A DNA stretch of 64,000 bases from Tanytarsus gracilentus. Taxonomy: Eukaryota > Arthropoda > Insecta > Diptera > Chironomidae. Positions 1 through 12,202 of this stretch are shown here, one piece after another. The position numbers and the translations under genes were made by a program. Under the pieces are notes generated by a model. The model made no database searches. It was given only the letters and a program-made list of their open reading frames with translations, and was not told the origin of the DNA. Numbering within the stretch: the stretch's first letter is position 1; every line of letters begins with the position of its first letter. The stretch lies in contig JAXRKN010000044.1 in NCBI GenBank assembly GCA_038502055.1, positions 9,077,501 to 9,141,500 on the forward strand. Direction: 5' to 3'.

Positions 1-66
1 TTTTTAAACACCGATTAATTTAAATTTTAAAAATTTTATAAAAAAATCCAAAATTTCCAACCCTTG
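1..66. repeat. Possible right end of a MITE-like palindrome
   Basis: An AT-rich block ends in TTCCAACCCTTG at 55-66. This resembles the right terminus of the short palindromic elements at 2695-2816 and 22092-22173. The matching left terminus is not visible and could lie left of the window. Confidence 0.3.
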
Positions 67-421
67 TTGATTTTCTGACGATTTCACCGACACAAAAAAA
101 AATAGTCGCAAAAGCAGATTAAGCAGGAAATTTAAAATCTATAAAAGTGTCTCCAATCTCTAGCGCGAAGTCAAAGTCTTAATTATAACTTCTTTTCGCA
201 TTTAGCCTCAGTCATCGAATTTATTTCGACATCTACATGGAGCACAATCATCATCTCTCACAAAGGAGATCTCGATTTTGTTAGACTTAGGCTTAAAATC
301 AACAACAAAATCTCGCGCCGCTTTGCAATTTTAATCAAACTTCATACGCGAGTAAAAATCGCATCTGAGCCATAAATTCTCATGGCTGAATGTGAAATTA
401 TAATTTTTTTAAATAAAGATC

Positions 422-501
422 CGATGTCGTGGTAATAAAGTTAATTAAAATGTTAATTGCAATTAATGCTAGACTCTTAATGTTTAGCTTCACAATTTAC
501 G
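422..501 (+). repeat. Direct repeat, copy 1 (80 bp)
   Basis: These 80 bases, starting CGATGTCGTGG and ending CAATTTACG, recur without mismatch at 656-735 in the same orientation, offset by 234 bp. The sequence between and outside the copies does not match. No coding content was seen. Confidence 0.9.
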
Positions 502-655
502 TTTTAATTTATAATTCTGGTTATTTTTTACTTTTAAGGAAAAAAAAGAGTGGAACTAATAGGAGTGTCAAAGAATTATTTTAATGTCATATCATTGCAA
601 GTCTCACTTTCGAAATTTGATTTTTGTCGTTATTTTTCTATTTTCCCCCAATGTG

Positions 656-735
656 CGATGTCGTGGTAATAAAGTTAATTAAAATGTTAATTGCAATTAA
701 TGCTAGACTCTTAATGTTTAGCTTCACAATTTACG
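656..735 (+). repeat. Direct repeat, copy 2 (80 bp)
   Basis: This is the second identical copy of the unit at 422-501. Perfect identity in non-coding AT-rich DNA points to a recent duplication, gene conversion, or an assembly artefact. Confidence 0.9.
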
Positions 736-2250
736 GTTTTAGAGATTTTTTCTCTTTTTTTTGTAATTAAAAATTGTAAATGTATTGAAATATTTTTTAA
801 ATAAAAAGTTTTAGAATTTCAAAAAGTTGAATTGAAAAATTTTCATTCACATTTAAAATACTTTAGCATCTAATTCCTCATCTTTCGAACGTGTAATAAA
901 TCTAAAAATATCTCAATTTACACGTTTAATTTCTCTTCTTAAAAACATAATTTTTCCTCGCATGTAATTTTAGAATACATCATCATCGCCGTCATGATCC
1001 ACATGCTGAATATGTCGACAAATTTTCATTATGTTCTCTGTCGCCCTTTACAAAGCTGCAATATGCTGCACTCGCGATGTGTTTGGTGATATGTTGAAAT
1101 GCTCTCGTCATCATTCTTCGATATGAGTGCATGAAAAAGTAATTTTTCTTTCACGATGAGCGAGAGGGAAATTAGAAAGAATTTATTCACGGTAATTAAT
1201 CAATATTTATAACAGCGCGAGTGTGAGAATAAATGTGGCGGCGATGTCGCGCGTGAGAGAGAAGGAAAAATTATTTTTAGATCAAGTGATGAAAGAATGA
1301 TGTACAGCGGCAATTTTTATAGACATTGCACTTAACAATTTTTTCGAATACACTTTCACAAACTTTTCGCCCAAAGGCAGAAAATTTAAATGCCACTCTC
1401 GATGGATGCGGATAAGCAATAGCTATGTCAATAATTGAAAGTATAATTAATAATTAAGTCGGCAATGTCCGTGCCCTCGATTATTTTCTCTTGCTCTCTC
1501 GGCTGCTGCATCGCAATTTGAATAATTTTAATTTTCCACGGCTCGAGCAATCTCATTCCGATCGCGCATTGAGAATGGATCGGCAGTTCAATTACCTGAT
1601 GGCGATAATTTTATTCTTTTTCCACCTTTCTTTATGAAATGCCAAGCACCATTCAGATGCGATATCGAAGGTTGTTAAAAAAACTTTTGATAACTTTTGT
1701 GTGAATTTGCCCATCCCTTGAATTTGCAAGAATCATCACACAAAACATTCAACGAAGCTAATAACAGCAGCCAGCAATTACGCTCGGAGGCATTATTTTA
1801 TTTTTAAAGTCTCTCACTCCTAAAGTTGCATGATAATTTCTTTATGTCGTGTTGTTGCCATCAATATATCAAAATCGATCTTTCCTTCTCTTGGCTTTTC
1901 CACACTTTACGAAAAAAAAAATAACATGAAGAAGGAGGAATTTATAAAAAAAATTAAGCGAGCATACATAAACTAAATATTCATCGCTTTGCTTAATTGC
2001 GAGTTATTGTCTTATTTTCTGCTCTCATGGAACTTGGACAATCAGAAGGAGCGGAGTGACCGCATGGAGCTTAGAATTATACACGCTTTTTAACACTTCA
2101 CCGTTGAACGATTTTTTGACAATCTCTTCCGGCACTCTGCTGACTGTAAGCATCAATTTAAATGGATTTTATGCTCCGAATAAATTTAAAGTTTTGACCG
2201 TTTCATGTCTAAGTTGTCAAATATTGCGGTTTTTAGAGAATGTGTGAAGA

Positions 2251-2400
2251 TTTTTTTTGGGTTAGTGGCGAGCGTTGGAAACTTTCGCAAATTTTAATGA
2301 AGTTTCTAAATTTATAAAAGAAATTTAATTTGCTCAATTTTAAAAACCTCAAATTTTGAGAGTTCACACACTCCATTAAGAGCCACAACCCAAAAAATAT
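2251..2400. repeat. Short AT-rich palindromic element (about 150 bp)
   Basis: The left end reads TTTTTTTTGGGTTAGTGGC and the right end GCCACAACCCAAAAAAT. These are near-perfect inverted repeats with one base inserted in the left copy. The interior is almost purely A+T. The size and structure suit a MITE, and the GGGTT core resembles the ends of the other palindromes here. No target-site duplication was confirmed. Confidence 0.55.
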
Positions 2401-2694
2401 ATCTAGTGAAAGATGTCAAGTGTTATTGAACTCATCGAACAGCTCATGTTGCATCTTTTAAATAAATTGCAGATCAAAGCAAAAAAAAATATTACAAGAA
2501 ATCAATCACAGCAGTTACATCGCAACATAAAAAAACCTTGAAAATTTTTATTTCCAAATATAGTGATGCACAGCTTCAGTGTTTTTACATGTACTGAATT
2601 GTTTATTTTTAATCTTTAAACACATTTTTGTTCCATCTTTTGTTTCTTGAAAGTTAAATGGAGCTGGAGATGAGAGAGGAGAGGAAAAGTTTGA

Positions 2695-2816
2695 CAAGGG
2701 ATGGAACTTTGAGTTAAAATTTATAAAATTGACAAACAAGTTTAAGAAAATTCATATTCGATCGTTTTGTGAAAAAATAAAGGGACTTCTTTCAAATTTT
2801 AAATCACCAACCCTTG
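2695..2816. repeat. MITE-like palindrome, CAAGGG family (122 bp)
   Basis: The left end is CAAGGGATGG and the right end CCAACCCTTG, which is its inverse with one mismatch. AT-rich subterminal blocks (TTAAAATTT and AAATTTTAAA) also pair. The right terminus AAATCACCAACCCTTG is identical to that of the copy at 22092-22173, which argues for one family rather than chance. Confidence 0.6.
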
Positions 2817-3360
2817 ACCGAACGTCATTTCTGAGACATGAGCAAACAAACAGAAGGAAAAATGACAAAAAGTTTAATGGATTTTTTTTCTTTTCTTCTC
2901 TCTTTTGGTAATTTTTTATATAGCTTCGGATAAACATAAGTTTTTGTTTCTCTTCCCCCCGAAAAAAAAAGAAGAGAGAAAGACTGAAGATCCATTTTTG
3001 ACTTGCGAGTTCAACGATGCGGTATCCACCATCAGTGTCATTGAGAAAGTGACTAAGAAAAAGAGAATTTTTCCGAGAATAAAAGACGAGAAAGAAATAT
3101 TTAAAAGTTTTTTAAAGTCAAATGCAAACATAAAAAAAATTATGTGAATGACTACCGCTGAGTTCCGAAGAGAATTGTTTAATAAAGTTCAAATTTTAAA
3201 CTTAAAATTAGCTATTAAATTTTTAAAAATCACTTTCTAGCAAATATCAACTGCTTTTCTAACTAAACCCCTCAATAATCAAGATTTCCATTTTTGTCTC
3301 GCTTGAGGAATTTTTATGAATTGTCTCACATTCATTCAGACTTATGTTAATTACCCAACA

Positions 3361-3378
3361 TCTCTCTCTCTCTCTCTC
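3361..3378 (+). repeat. TC dinucleotide microsatellite
   Basis: Nine uninterrupted TC units, with no other feature nearby. Confidence 0.9.
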
Positions 3379-6300
3379 GCATATGAACAAAAATAAATAT
3401 TAAAGTCTATTAAAAGTCATGTTCGTGTGCATGCAATCAATGTATTCATTAAGCAACAATCTATACACAAACAGAACTTTTAATACCTCAAAATTTATTG
3501 AATTTAAAGCATTTTAATTGCAATGCGGCACTTAACCGCCTTCGTCGCGGCAGAGAGACCATAAAAATTATTGACAAATGGTAAAATCCATGTTTGCACA
3601 TACACACGAGACGATTAAACGTTTTGTAAACATGCACGTCGAGCATGAGCGGCTCGGACTGCACTTTTTCTTCTTCTTAAGCTCTCCGACTCGGTCCGTG
3701 CTAAATTCAACATAAAGATTCTACAAGCGTTTTCAATTAAGAAATAAAAGAGACTTGGAAATGATTACGAAATGTGCACGTTGTAGAGAGAAAACACAAA
3801 GAGAGAAAAAAATGGAATTTATGGCGGTAATTTCAGTGCAATTCAATACCATTCTTTATGGCATGGGACTATGAAATGCAGTGTGTCTAAGTCCTGTTTT
3901 AGAAATGGTGCAAAATATTGAAAAAAAAATTAATTTTTTTAAAAAACTCGAAAAATAAAAATTTCGTTACGGTTTTAAAAATTTAGTTCAATTTTATTTT
4001 TACAAAATAGCTCGTCAAAGTGTGTAAACACACAGCAAAATGCACTTTGCATTAGCCGTCTGCACAGTCTCGAATGGCTCTACGAAGGGATTGACTCTAT
4101 AGCAATTGATGAGCTGCAATAAAAACCGACGCCTTAACTCATACTTTTTTATGACATCCAACTTGAAAAGTTTACTAAAATATCACATTTCAATGTGCCT
4201 CTTCGCTATATGGCTTTAATTTACATCATTAACTATCCTCTCCGCGAGTGACGCTTAAATGGAATTAATTAATTGCTTTCACACTGTCGCTTCTGCTTTA
4301 ATTTCATTGAACGCGATGTTATAAAAGCGAAGAAGTTGATGGATGCGGACACACCAAAATCATCCGTCATTAAGCAATTTGTGTTGTGTGTATGGAGAGG
4401 ACATTAATTTGTGAGCAAATTATAAGCGGCAATATCCGTTATAAAATGCTCTTTAAAGTCAATGACGAAAAATATCTGTGTATGATGGAGATAAAGTTAA
4501 TTTATCAAAAAAGTTTCTAGTGAAGTTAATTTTATGATTTTAAAATATTTTCATTGTCACAACATCGATTTTATCTCCAATTAATAAATTAATTTTTATC
4601 ATTGCATCTTCTTATCCCGCTCTCAATTGAATATACATAAATTAACTGTCACTCACATGCACTCATAAATTGCGCATTGTGTAAATTGAATTTTTCTCCC
4701 CTTCACTCCTTTCATTTTCAATGATTTTTAATTAAATAATTTTTAGCGTTGGTGGAGCTGAGAGCAAATAAATGTTATCCGCCCTCTTTCTAGAAGAGAA
4801 AAAAAACGCTAATGGAGACATGCTTCATTGCCGACACTCACCTAAGAATAATCCTCAAGAACGATGATCCCATTTCAAAGTCATCATAAATTTAACAGAA
4901 AAACACCATTTGTTCAAAGTCAACATCCTTTTCAAGTTTTTCTTTGCTTCTTGTATCCTCTGACGACATCGAAGGGACATTCTCGAAGTGGCGCACACTT
5001 GAAAAAATTCTTTATGGCACTCACTGAAAAGGTTTTATGTTGATGATTTTGTCTGTACGTGAATTTCAGGGGTTTTGATGAAAATGACATGTGTTGGATT
5101 TTAAAATTGATGCTTTTAGGGGATTAAATTTGAGGAATTGTGGTAAGTTAGGTTTATGATTTTTAAATTTCCAACAGCCGTTAAATATTTTTTAATTTTA
5201 GCCTAAAAATTAATTTTTTTAATACCTTTTTAAAGTTCAACCCTGACACTCACATTTTTGAGGATCATAACGGAGACGAATTGATCCAGTCACTTTTCAA
5301 AAACTACACACACATAACAAAAATGACAACAATATGACGAAGGTTCATTCGGCAATTTGTTGCCATCCATTAGCCTTTTTCTTCTTCATGTGTGATTTAT
5401 TTAACTTCTTTTTTGACTCACTTTTACTTGAGTGAATGAGTGTGTATGCAATGTTCATTGACTTGACAAATGTTGAGCCACTTATGAGTCTTCGCAATCG
5501 AGAGAGAGTGCGAGCATATTCAAGGATAAATCATCGAGATAATCTATGCCCCACACTGGCCGGTCACTAGGTGTTCTGAAGGCGCAATTTATTGAGTATC
5601 ATTATGTCAGATGCACCCACACAACACTGCACATAAAAGAGTATCATTGTGGCATTATCTGAAAGATTGAATTGTGGCAGATGTACCGCATGTTCATGTA
5701 ATGCGTGTATGAAAAAAAGATGAAAGGTCTTTTGTGTTTTTCTTTCTTCTTCTTTCATCCTCAACATTCACTACCGACTGGCTGCTGATCGCAACATAAA
5801 TAAACACTCTAAAGTGTTATTTTTCTTTCATATTATTCTTATTTATTTGCTCACATACGCAATATTGCTATTGTGCAGCGGCGGTAGCAGCTGATTTTTA
5901 CGCGGTCTCAAGTTGAAATTAAATATCCTCGACAATGATGACATAATGAGGCAGTTTATGACGTAATAAATTCCTGAGAGAATGACTGTGTGGAATTTTG
6001 AGCATGTCTAAATGGAATTTAACATTTTTAAAACCCTCAAAAAAGTGTGAAAACCTTTTCGCAACTCCACCATTGCATTTTACTGCACCATCATATTATC
6101 CTCTCGAGATAAAAGTGCGGTTGTAGTCACAAATGGAATTTTCATGCTACCGAAGAATGTTTTCTATTTTATTTTTTGTGTTCAATTAAAGTAATTATTT
6201 TACATCTAGAGCACTTCACTGCATCTCCCTCACACAAAAAAAAATACACACTAGGTGAATAGAGAGATAAATAAATGAAGGCAGATGCAATTTTCTGGGT

Positions 6301-8765
6301 TAATTTAGATTCCACATCCAAGGAGTTCACTTTTATGTGGTGCATTCACACTGGGATGTTTACTGCTGATGCTGTATATGCATTTTTTCAACCGCAACAA
6401 GAGGAAGTTTACATAAATCTCGTCTCGAATGAAAGAAATGCATTTTACCGTATCAAAAAAAGCGTTCACTATAGAGGTAGAATATTTTACTTTTGAATAA
6501 ACAATGGAAACTATCGCAGCTAATGTTGAAAAAAATATTCAATAATGAAGCATAAAATAAATAAATGAAGTCTCTGCTGTTTAAAGATCTTCGAGAATTT
6601 GATAGTTTTATGCATATATAAAAATTCAATATTAAATTGAGGCAAGCATAAAAGAAGTTTAAATAAATTTGAATCCTAAAATTTTCATTGCAAAATTTAT
6701 CTTTTCTTCGCCACTCCAAAAATTGTAAAAACATGAAAATTTATTTCCAAAAACCACAAAAAGGGCGATATTTAAATAAATTGCGGAATTGAAATCAATT
6801 CTTTTGTGCAATCGAACACATAGAGAACCTGCTTTGGCATAAAATAAATTTATTCTTTCCCTGTTTCGTATTCTCTGGCTAAAAAATATTACTCGAGGAA
6901 GAAATCGCCAAAGATAAAGGTTTTTCAGCTGAAATTGAAATCTCTTTCTGTTTTAGCTTTTTTCCAGTATTTTTCTACAATCAGCATCTCTCGCACAGGT
7001 CCCGCGAGCGGAATAGCTAAGCACTGTGCATTTGAAAATGAAATATTTGCCATTTTACCAGCGCTCATTTCAATTTCACATGAATATTTATTTACAATTG
7101 ATTATCTCTTTGTTTTAAATTTCTGCATATTTTTGCATAGATAATGGTCATGCTGCTGTTGTTGTTGCTGCTGTGAAAGGTAGGATGGAAGGAGAAAAAA
7201 GTTTTTATGTTCTACAAAACAAAAGGCGTTTTAAATAATATGTAATACACTGATATTGATTTTTTCTTCTCTATAAAAGCCACTCATTTATCACACGAGA
7301 GAGAAAAAAGTTTTTTGTTCAGCTTTCTTTTGTTTAACTTTTTTTTTGTCACAAAATTGAGTTTTATTTTACTTGACTAAAAGAAAAATAAATTTTTTCG
7401 ATTAAAAATTCAGCAATTGCGGTGGAAATTAATTAAGAAATTAAGTGAAAAGTTTTTTTTGAGGAGGCAGATGTAAATTTTATGAAAATTTACAAAAATT
7501 TGAATTTTTAATCCCACCGAGGAAAATTTATTATTTTTGAAGTATTCAAATGAGAATGAACAAAAAAGTTAAAATTTTATTTACGATGTCATCTAAACAA
7601 CGCAACGCGCCTAAACAAAAAATATTTCATTGAATTTTGCTCAAATAAACTGATTTTATCAGAAATAAGAAATGTATGTTTTTTAGCTCCAATCGAACAT
7701 CAGCTCTAGTCGCCGCAGAGAAGAAAGAGAAGGCTTTCATTCATCAATTTCAAAAAAAGTGAACCATACGAATGTAGATATCATCAGTAGACGATGTTCA
7801 CGTTTATTAATGACAAGCGTTGAAGAAATGAAAACAACATCGAGAGAGAGATCAGAATTCATGATTTGTGTGCGTATACTGGATGTCGAACGCTATTATT
7901 ATCATCGATATATGTTCGAGGCGCACAAAACAACTCTTGTAACTAATTTCTATTTGATTGTAGACCATCGAATATCAACAATACAATTGTATGGTGATCG
8001 ATGTGCCAATAGAACAGGTTCTCGCATCATATCCCATCTATCAATTTTCTATATGGTCATCATTATTATTATTTTCGAGTGCTTATGTTTGTTGTTAGCT
8101 GCTGATTTATACTCGACATTATGCTGCCCATAACTTTGCCCATTCATAGACGCGGCTTCGAGAGGAAACAAAGAGTCGTTAAAACATTAATCCTCAATTA
8201 TGGCATCAATAGCACCTCACCATAATGCCTTCTTTATGTTCTCTTCATCATAATTTTTTTGGTTAGCATAATTCTCAAATTATTTCCATTATATTCGACT
8301 TTTTAGAATTAAAAGAATGAAATATAATGAATGGACAGAAAATTATTGTGAAAGAATTTTATCGCAATTAAAAAAATCACTTATTCCACCCACATACAGA
8401 AGGGCATTGAAATATTTCTAAAATAACACTAAACCTGAAAAAATGGAATATTCTTAACGTATTTTTAAAATTCAAATAAGGTATGAATGAAAAAATACGT
8501 TGAGTGCTTCGCTATTTGGATGCTAAAACTTAATTAATGTATAAAATGATGATACACCAAAAGTATAAAAAAAATCCAAACCTGTAATTTAATTAAAAAT
8601 AAATTTAAAATCCAAGTGTGATCAAAGTTCTCGACCTCCCTTCACACCATCAACCCATTCATAATTCTCGAACAAATGGTTCTTTTAAATAATTTGATAT
8701 AGAATGGGAAATAAAAATAAATTGTGAAAATTATTTTAAAGTAAAAATTGTTTGGTGTTTTTGGG

Positions 8766-8768
<3 letters not shown>

Positions 8769-8796
<28 letters not shown>
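8769..8796 (+). repeat. Poly(T) tract, 28 bases
   Basis: An uninterrupted run of 28 T lies 10 bp left of the target-site duplication of the foldback element. Read on the minus strand it could be the poly(A) tail of an older retro-inserted sequence into which the foldback element later jumped. That reading is inference. Confidence 0.9.
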
Positions 8797-8806
8797 GTTT
8801 GAAGTA

Positions 8807-8815
8807 TTTTGATAG
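8807..8815 (+). repeat. Left 9-bp target-site duplication
   Basis: TTTTGATAG directly precedes the left terminus GTCTCAAGG of the foldback element and recurs exactly at 10036-10044 directly after its right terminus. It marks the insertion site. Confidence 0.85.
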
Positions 8816-10035
8816 GTCTCAAGGAACTACGGAGAGAGGTATCGCAATTGGTGGGAGAGAAGGGACTTTATAGACACTTTTCCGACTATTTTCGACATGC
8901 AATTAGTTTTTTTCGACACCTTTTATTTTTTGAGTTATGACCTCTCAAAGTTTGAGGCCTTCTCTGCCGTACTTCGACTGACCTGTGGCAGAGAATTTTG
9001 AAAAATAAACTTTTTGAGACATGTTTGGTATCAAATCGCATCTACTTTTTCCGACTATTTTCGACATCACATTAGTTTTCCGATTCACTTAAGTTTTCCA
9101 GTAAAATTTTCATTTTCATTTTGAAAATTTTTTCTCACTAACACTAACGCAAAAATCATTCTCTGCCGTAGTTCTTAAATGCAAATCCTGAAAATTAAAA
9201 GATTTTTCTTACAATATTTTACTTTCAATCGATTATAATTATTTCGACAATTTTCGACAGCTTTAAAAAATTTTCATTCCAGTTGAAACCACTTAAATTT
9301 TTGAAAAAGAAAATTTTTCCGAAGCTGTCACCAATACAACCATAGTTTTTTCTATCGGTATTAAAATTTACTACCTAAAATTATTGTAAAATTTCTATAA
9401 CTAACTTTTTAAACATTTTAATTGTTATTATCTTTCATTTTCCTAAAAAGAAAATTCATTTGACTTGAAAAATTTTCTGATTTATTATTTTAGTTAGTTT
9501 TTAGGTAGTAAAATTTAATACCGATAGAAAAAACTATGGTTGTATTGGTGACAGCTTTGAAAATTTTCTTTTTCAAAAATTTAAGTGGTTTCAACTCAAT
9601 TATTAAATTTTTTAAGCTGTCGAAAATTGTCGAAATAATTATAATTGATTGAAAGTAAAATAATGTAAGAAAAATGTTTTGATTTCCAGGATTTGCACTT
9701 AAGAACTACGGCAGAGAATGATTTTTGTGTTAGTGAGAAAAAAATTTCAAAGTAAAAATGAAAAATTTTACTGGAAAACGTAAGTGAATCGGAAAACTAA
9801 TGTGATGTCGAAAATGGTCGGAAAAAGTCGATGCGATTTGATACCATAGGCATGACTCAAAAAATTAGTTTTTCAAAGTTCTCTGCCACAGGTCATAGAC
9901 CGGCAGAAGAGGCAGGGAAAAATACCATCTGGCGAAAAAAACTAATTGCATGTCGAAAATAGTCCGAAAAGTGTCTATAAAGTCCCTGGTCTCCCACCCG
10001 ATTGGCGAGACCTCTCTGCCGTAGTTCCTTGAGAC
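8816..10035. mobile_element. Foldback DNA transposon with 9-bp TSD (MULE- or FB-like)
   Basis: This 1,220-bp element is a giant inverted repeat. The left arm (8816-9380) and right arm (9499-10035) align along nearly their whole length with small indels, and a unique AT-rich spacer of about 118 bp lies between them. The ends are GTCTCAAGGAACTACGG and its inverse. A 9-bp duplication (TTTTGATAG) flanks the element. The arms contain internal repeats: a block with CCGACTATTTTCGACAT occurs at 8877-8910 and again at 9044-9078, and the motif CTCTGCCGTA recurs at about 8962 and 9161. No transposase frame is present, so it is non-autonomous. A 9-bp TSD with long TIRs is typical of Mutator-like elements and of Drosophila FB foldback elements. 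The superfamily is inferred from structure only. Confidence 0.88.
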
Positions 10036-10044
10036 TTTTGATAG
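10036..10044 (+). repeat. Right 9-bp target-site duplication
   Basis: An exact copy of TTTTGATAG at 8807-8815, directly following the right terminus CCTTGAGAC of the foldback element. Confidence 0.85.
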
Positions 10045-10580
10045 GTAGTTAAGGGATTTGCACACTTCGTTCTCGAGGGAGGGTCTTTGTTTGTGAACGT
10101 TGCCAACTGTGTACACTAGTCTCAGTTGAGGAAGGTAGTGGTGGAATCACGGCTTTTCTCTAAGTGATTTGAAATATATTGTTGATTTGGTTTTGATTAG
10201 TTGGAAACTGTAATATCTGCTCAGTAAACAAGACTGTTCTCAACCGTAGTTTCTCTAGAAACTACAAACAAAAAATCATTCGAAAACAAAAACTTACAAA
10301 TTACAAAAAACAAAAACACTAACACACTAACATTGCCGTAAAGGTATTTTAAAATAAAGTTGGCCCGACATCAGTTCTCACTAACCGATTCATCTAATTG
10401 TATTTATTCCGAGAAGGGGTTTGTTCGTAACCTGTGGCTTGTATCGACTGTAGATACTTGCCTAAGTAGCCCGCTAGACCCTGCTTTTCCGAGGAATCGG
10501 GGGTCAATCATGTGTGGTTGCGTTGGACGTCTCTCCTACTTCGGTAGTGGCCACCTAATCGTCATCTAATCTAATCTAAC
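10045..10580. mobile_element. Probable degenerate retroelement fragment
   Basis: This stretch is clearly richer in G+C than its surroundings, especially 10360-10560. It ends in a short run of TAATC units (CTAATCTAATCTAAC) after a segment containing CGGTAGTGGCCACC. A GC-rich 3' end followed by short tandem TAATC-like units is a known layout of non-LTR retrotransposon 3' ends in insects. No reverse transcriptase frame is present, so it would be 5'-truncated. An alternative is a SINE or LTR fragment on the minus strand whose tail is the poly(T) at 8769-8796, now split by the foldback element. The family is not identified. Confidence 0.4.
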
Positions 10581-12202
10581 ATTTCAATTCCGAACAATGA
10601 ATGATTAATCAGCCAACAAATTCCAATTAGCTCAGAGAATTTAATGCGACAGGGTAAAAGTTTTCAACACACTCACACAATACCTAATTAAGTTTTAATT
10701 ATAATTTCGATGAAAATGATGGCATAAATGTATTTTGCAAGGAGCGAGGTGGGTTTGAGTGTGGAAGAAGAGCAAAAAATTATTCATGTGCGAAGTGGGA
10801 ATTTGCTTCTGTCGCTGCTTTTTAGTTCAAAATTAAATGAGAGTGAAAAAAGTTTTAATCTAACCTCCGCCATATGTTTCGTTCATCGGCAAATGTGTGC
10901 TATGTATATGAAATTCATTTATGAACAATTTCAATTCATAAATTTTTTCTCCTCGTTTGTTTGAATGTTTAATAAAAAAATTATAATTAAAGTTTCAATT
11001 CAGAAATATGTTGCCGGTTTGCTGCATGTGCTTGACACTTTTTCATTAGAACTTTCATGTGAGTTTTATTTTATTTATAATTTTTTTTTTGTGTTTTAAT
11101 TTATTTTTCCTACAGAACTTTCAAGTTCAAACCCAAATTAAAGCTCACAAAATAATTTAAAGAATTTTTTCCTCTTCATTAAGTTTTATGTACAACTTGT
11201 AACTAGATTTTTTCCCTCCCCTATTCCCATTACAGCATTGTCATTTTGTTTTCAGCCTGCTTTGCTAAAATGTCATAAATTAAGCGCTCACATACCAAAT
11301 AGAAATATATACGAAAATGTTGCCATTACACTTCATGTGAAAGAGCTGAGAGAGATAATGGAAAAGTTTTTATGTTTCTTTCTATCTCTCATGGATGATG
11401 ACAAAGATGATGATGCTTTAGTGCGACAATGGAGGAGGAATCTCATGGTGTGTGTAGTAAGGAAAAGTATCGTAATTTTCTTATTTATTTTCCAACAATA
11501 ATTAGACTAACTTTCATGAGCACTTTTTTGCTAGGATTTTCAAGTTGAAGCTCTTTAAGAAAATTACAGTCACACATTAATCACTTGATGATGTGGGTAA
11601 TGATGACAATGAATTTTTCCTTTTGTCTTAAGGCTTTTAAAAAAGAATTTTAGAAGATAAATAAATTAAATATTTTTTAAGGTTTTAAATGGAGCTCGAA
11701 GGAAACTTTCAATATTTAAATTTTACCAGGCCTGAGAACTTTAAATTATTGCAGCTGTAAAGGCTCTTAAAAGATCGTAGGTCCCAGGCCTTGAAATTTT
11801 ATTAAATATTCGGAGATTCAATTTGTTTCACAATATACAAAAAAAAATCCTTCAACATATAGTTTTGATATAAAAATTTCTCAACCCTTGAAATGTTCAA
11901 ATTTTCAAATTTTGTACTATTTAATTTAAGCATAAAAACCAGTAATTTCGAGGAGATTGTAAACACATTAATCATTCAACCGTCAATACCCATTAGAGCA
12001 GATTTTACGGGACTTGCAGTGCAGTGCAACATAAAATATTTTTGAAAAAAATTTTAAAACTTTTTAGAATTTAAAAATTATAAAAAATTTAAAAATGTTT
12101 CAAAAAAAAATATACAAAACAAATTCCATCCTTTGCCTTAATATGTGAAGAATTTGCTCTTGTTATGATATAAAAAACAGTTACATAGCTGTTCTTGTCT
12201 CA
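10581..12202. other. Intergenic stretch upstream of the LRR gene
   Basis: AT-rich DNA with no supportable coding region. It holds an imperfect hairpin at 11711-11810 and a lone element-like terminus CTCAACCCTTG near 11880. The last tens of bases form the promoter of the LRR gene. Confidence 0.6.
11711..11810. repeat. Imperfect 100-bp hairpin with AGGCCT core
   Basis: The left arm AATATTTAAATTTTACCAGG runs into AGGCCT, and the right arm CCAGGCCTTGAAATTTTATT ends in AAATATT. They pair with small indels. It could be a MITE of a different family or a structured DNA element. It is not obviously related to the CAAGGG palindromes. Confidence 0.45.

Larger units (their letters stand above)
1..8806. 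other. Gene-free AT-rich stretch
   Basis: No coding region could be supported on either strand. Open frames here are short, biased to Phe, Lys, Ile and Asn, and show no domain or splice-linked continuation. The stretch holds an exact 80-bp direct repeat, two short palindromic elements, a TC microsatellite and, at its right edge, a poly(T) run. It may be intergenic, or an intron of a gene whose exons lie outside the window. Confidence 0.6.

Noticed and set aside
5067..5253. Possible additional palindrome between CAGGGGTTTTGATG and CAACCCTGACAC
   Set aside because: The ends pair over too few bases and the interior has no symmetrical subterminal blocks.
7759..8133. Open frame of 124 codons on the plus strand
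   Set aside because: No recognisable domain and no plausible splice partners. The hydrophobic run MVIIIIIFECLCLLL comes from an ATT-rich tract. It is best explained as chance.
9865..10116. 83-codon minus-strand frame
   Set aside because: It lies across the right arm and edge of the foldback element and has no transposase similarity.
10360..10569. 69-codon plus-strand frame
   Set aside because: It falls in the GC-rich putative retroelement fragment. Its length is expected from the higher G+C and no protein family is recognisable.
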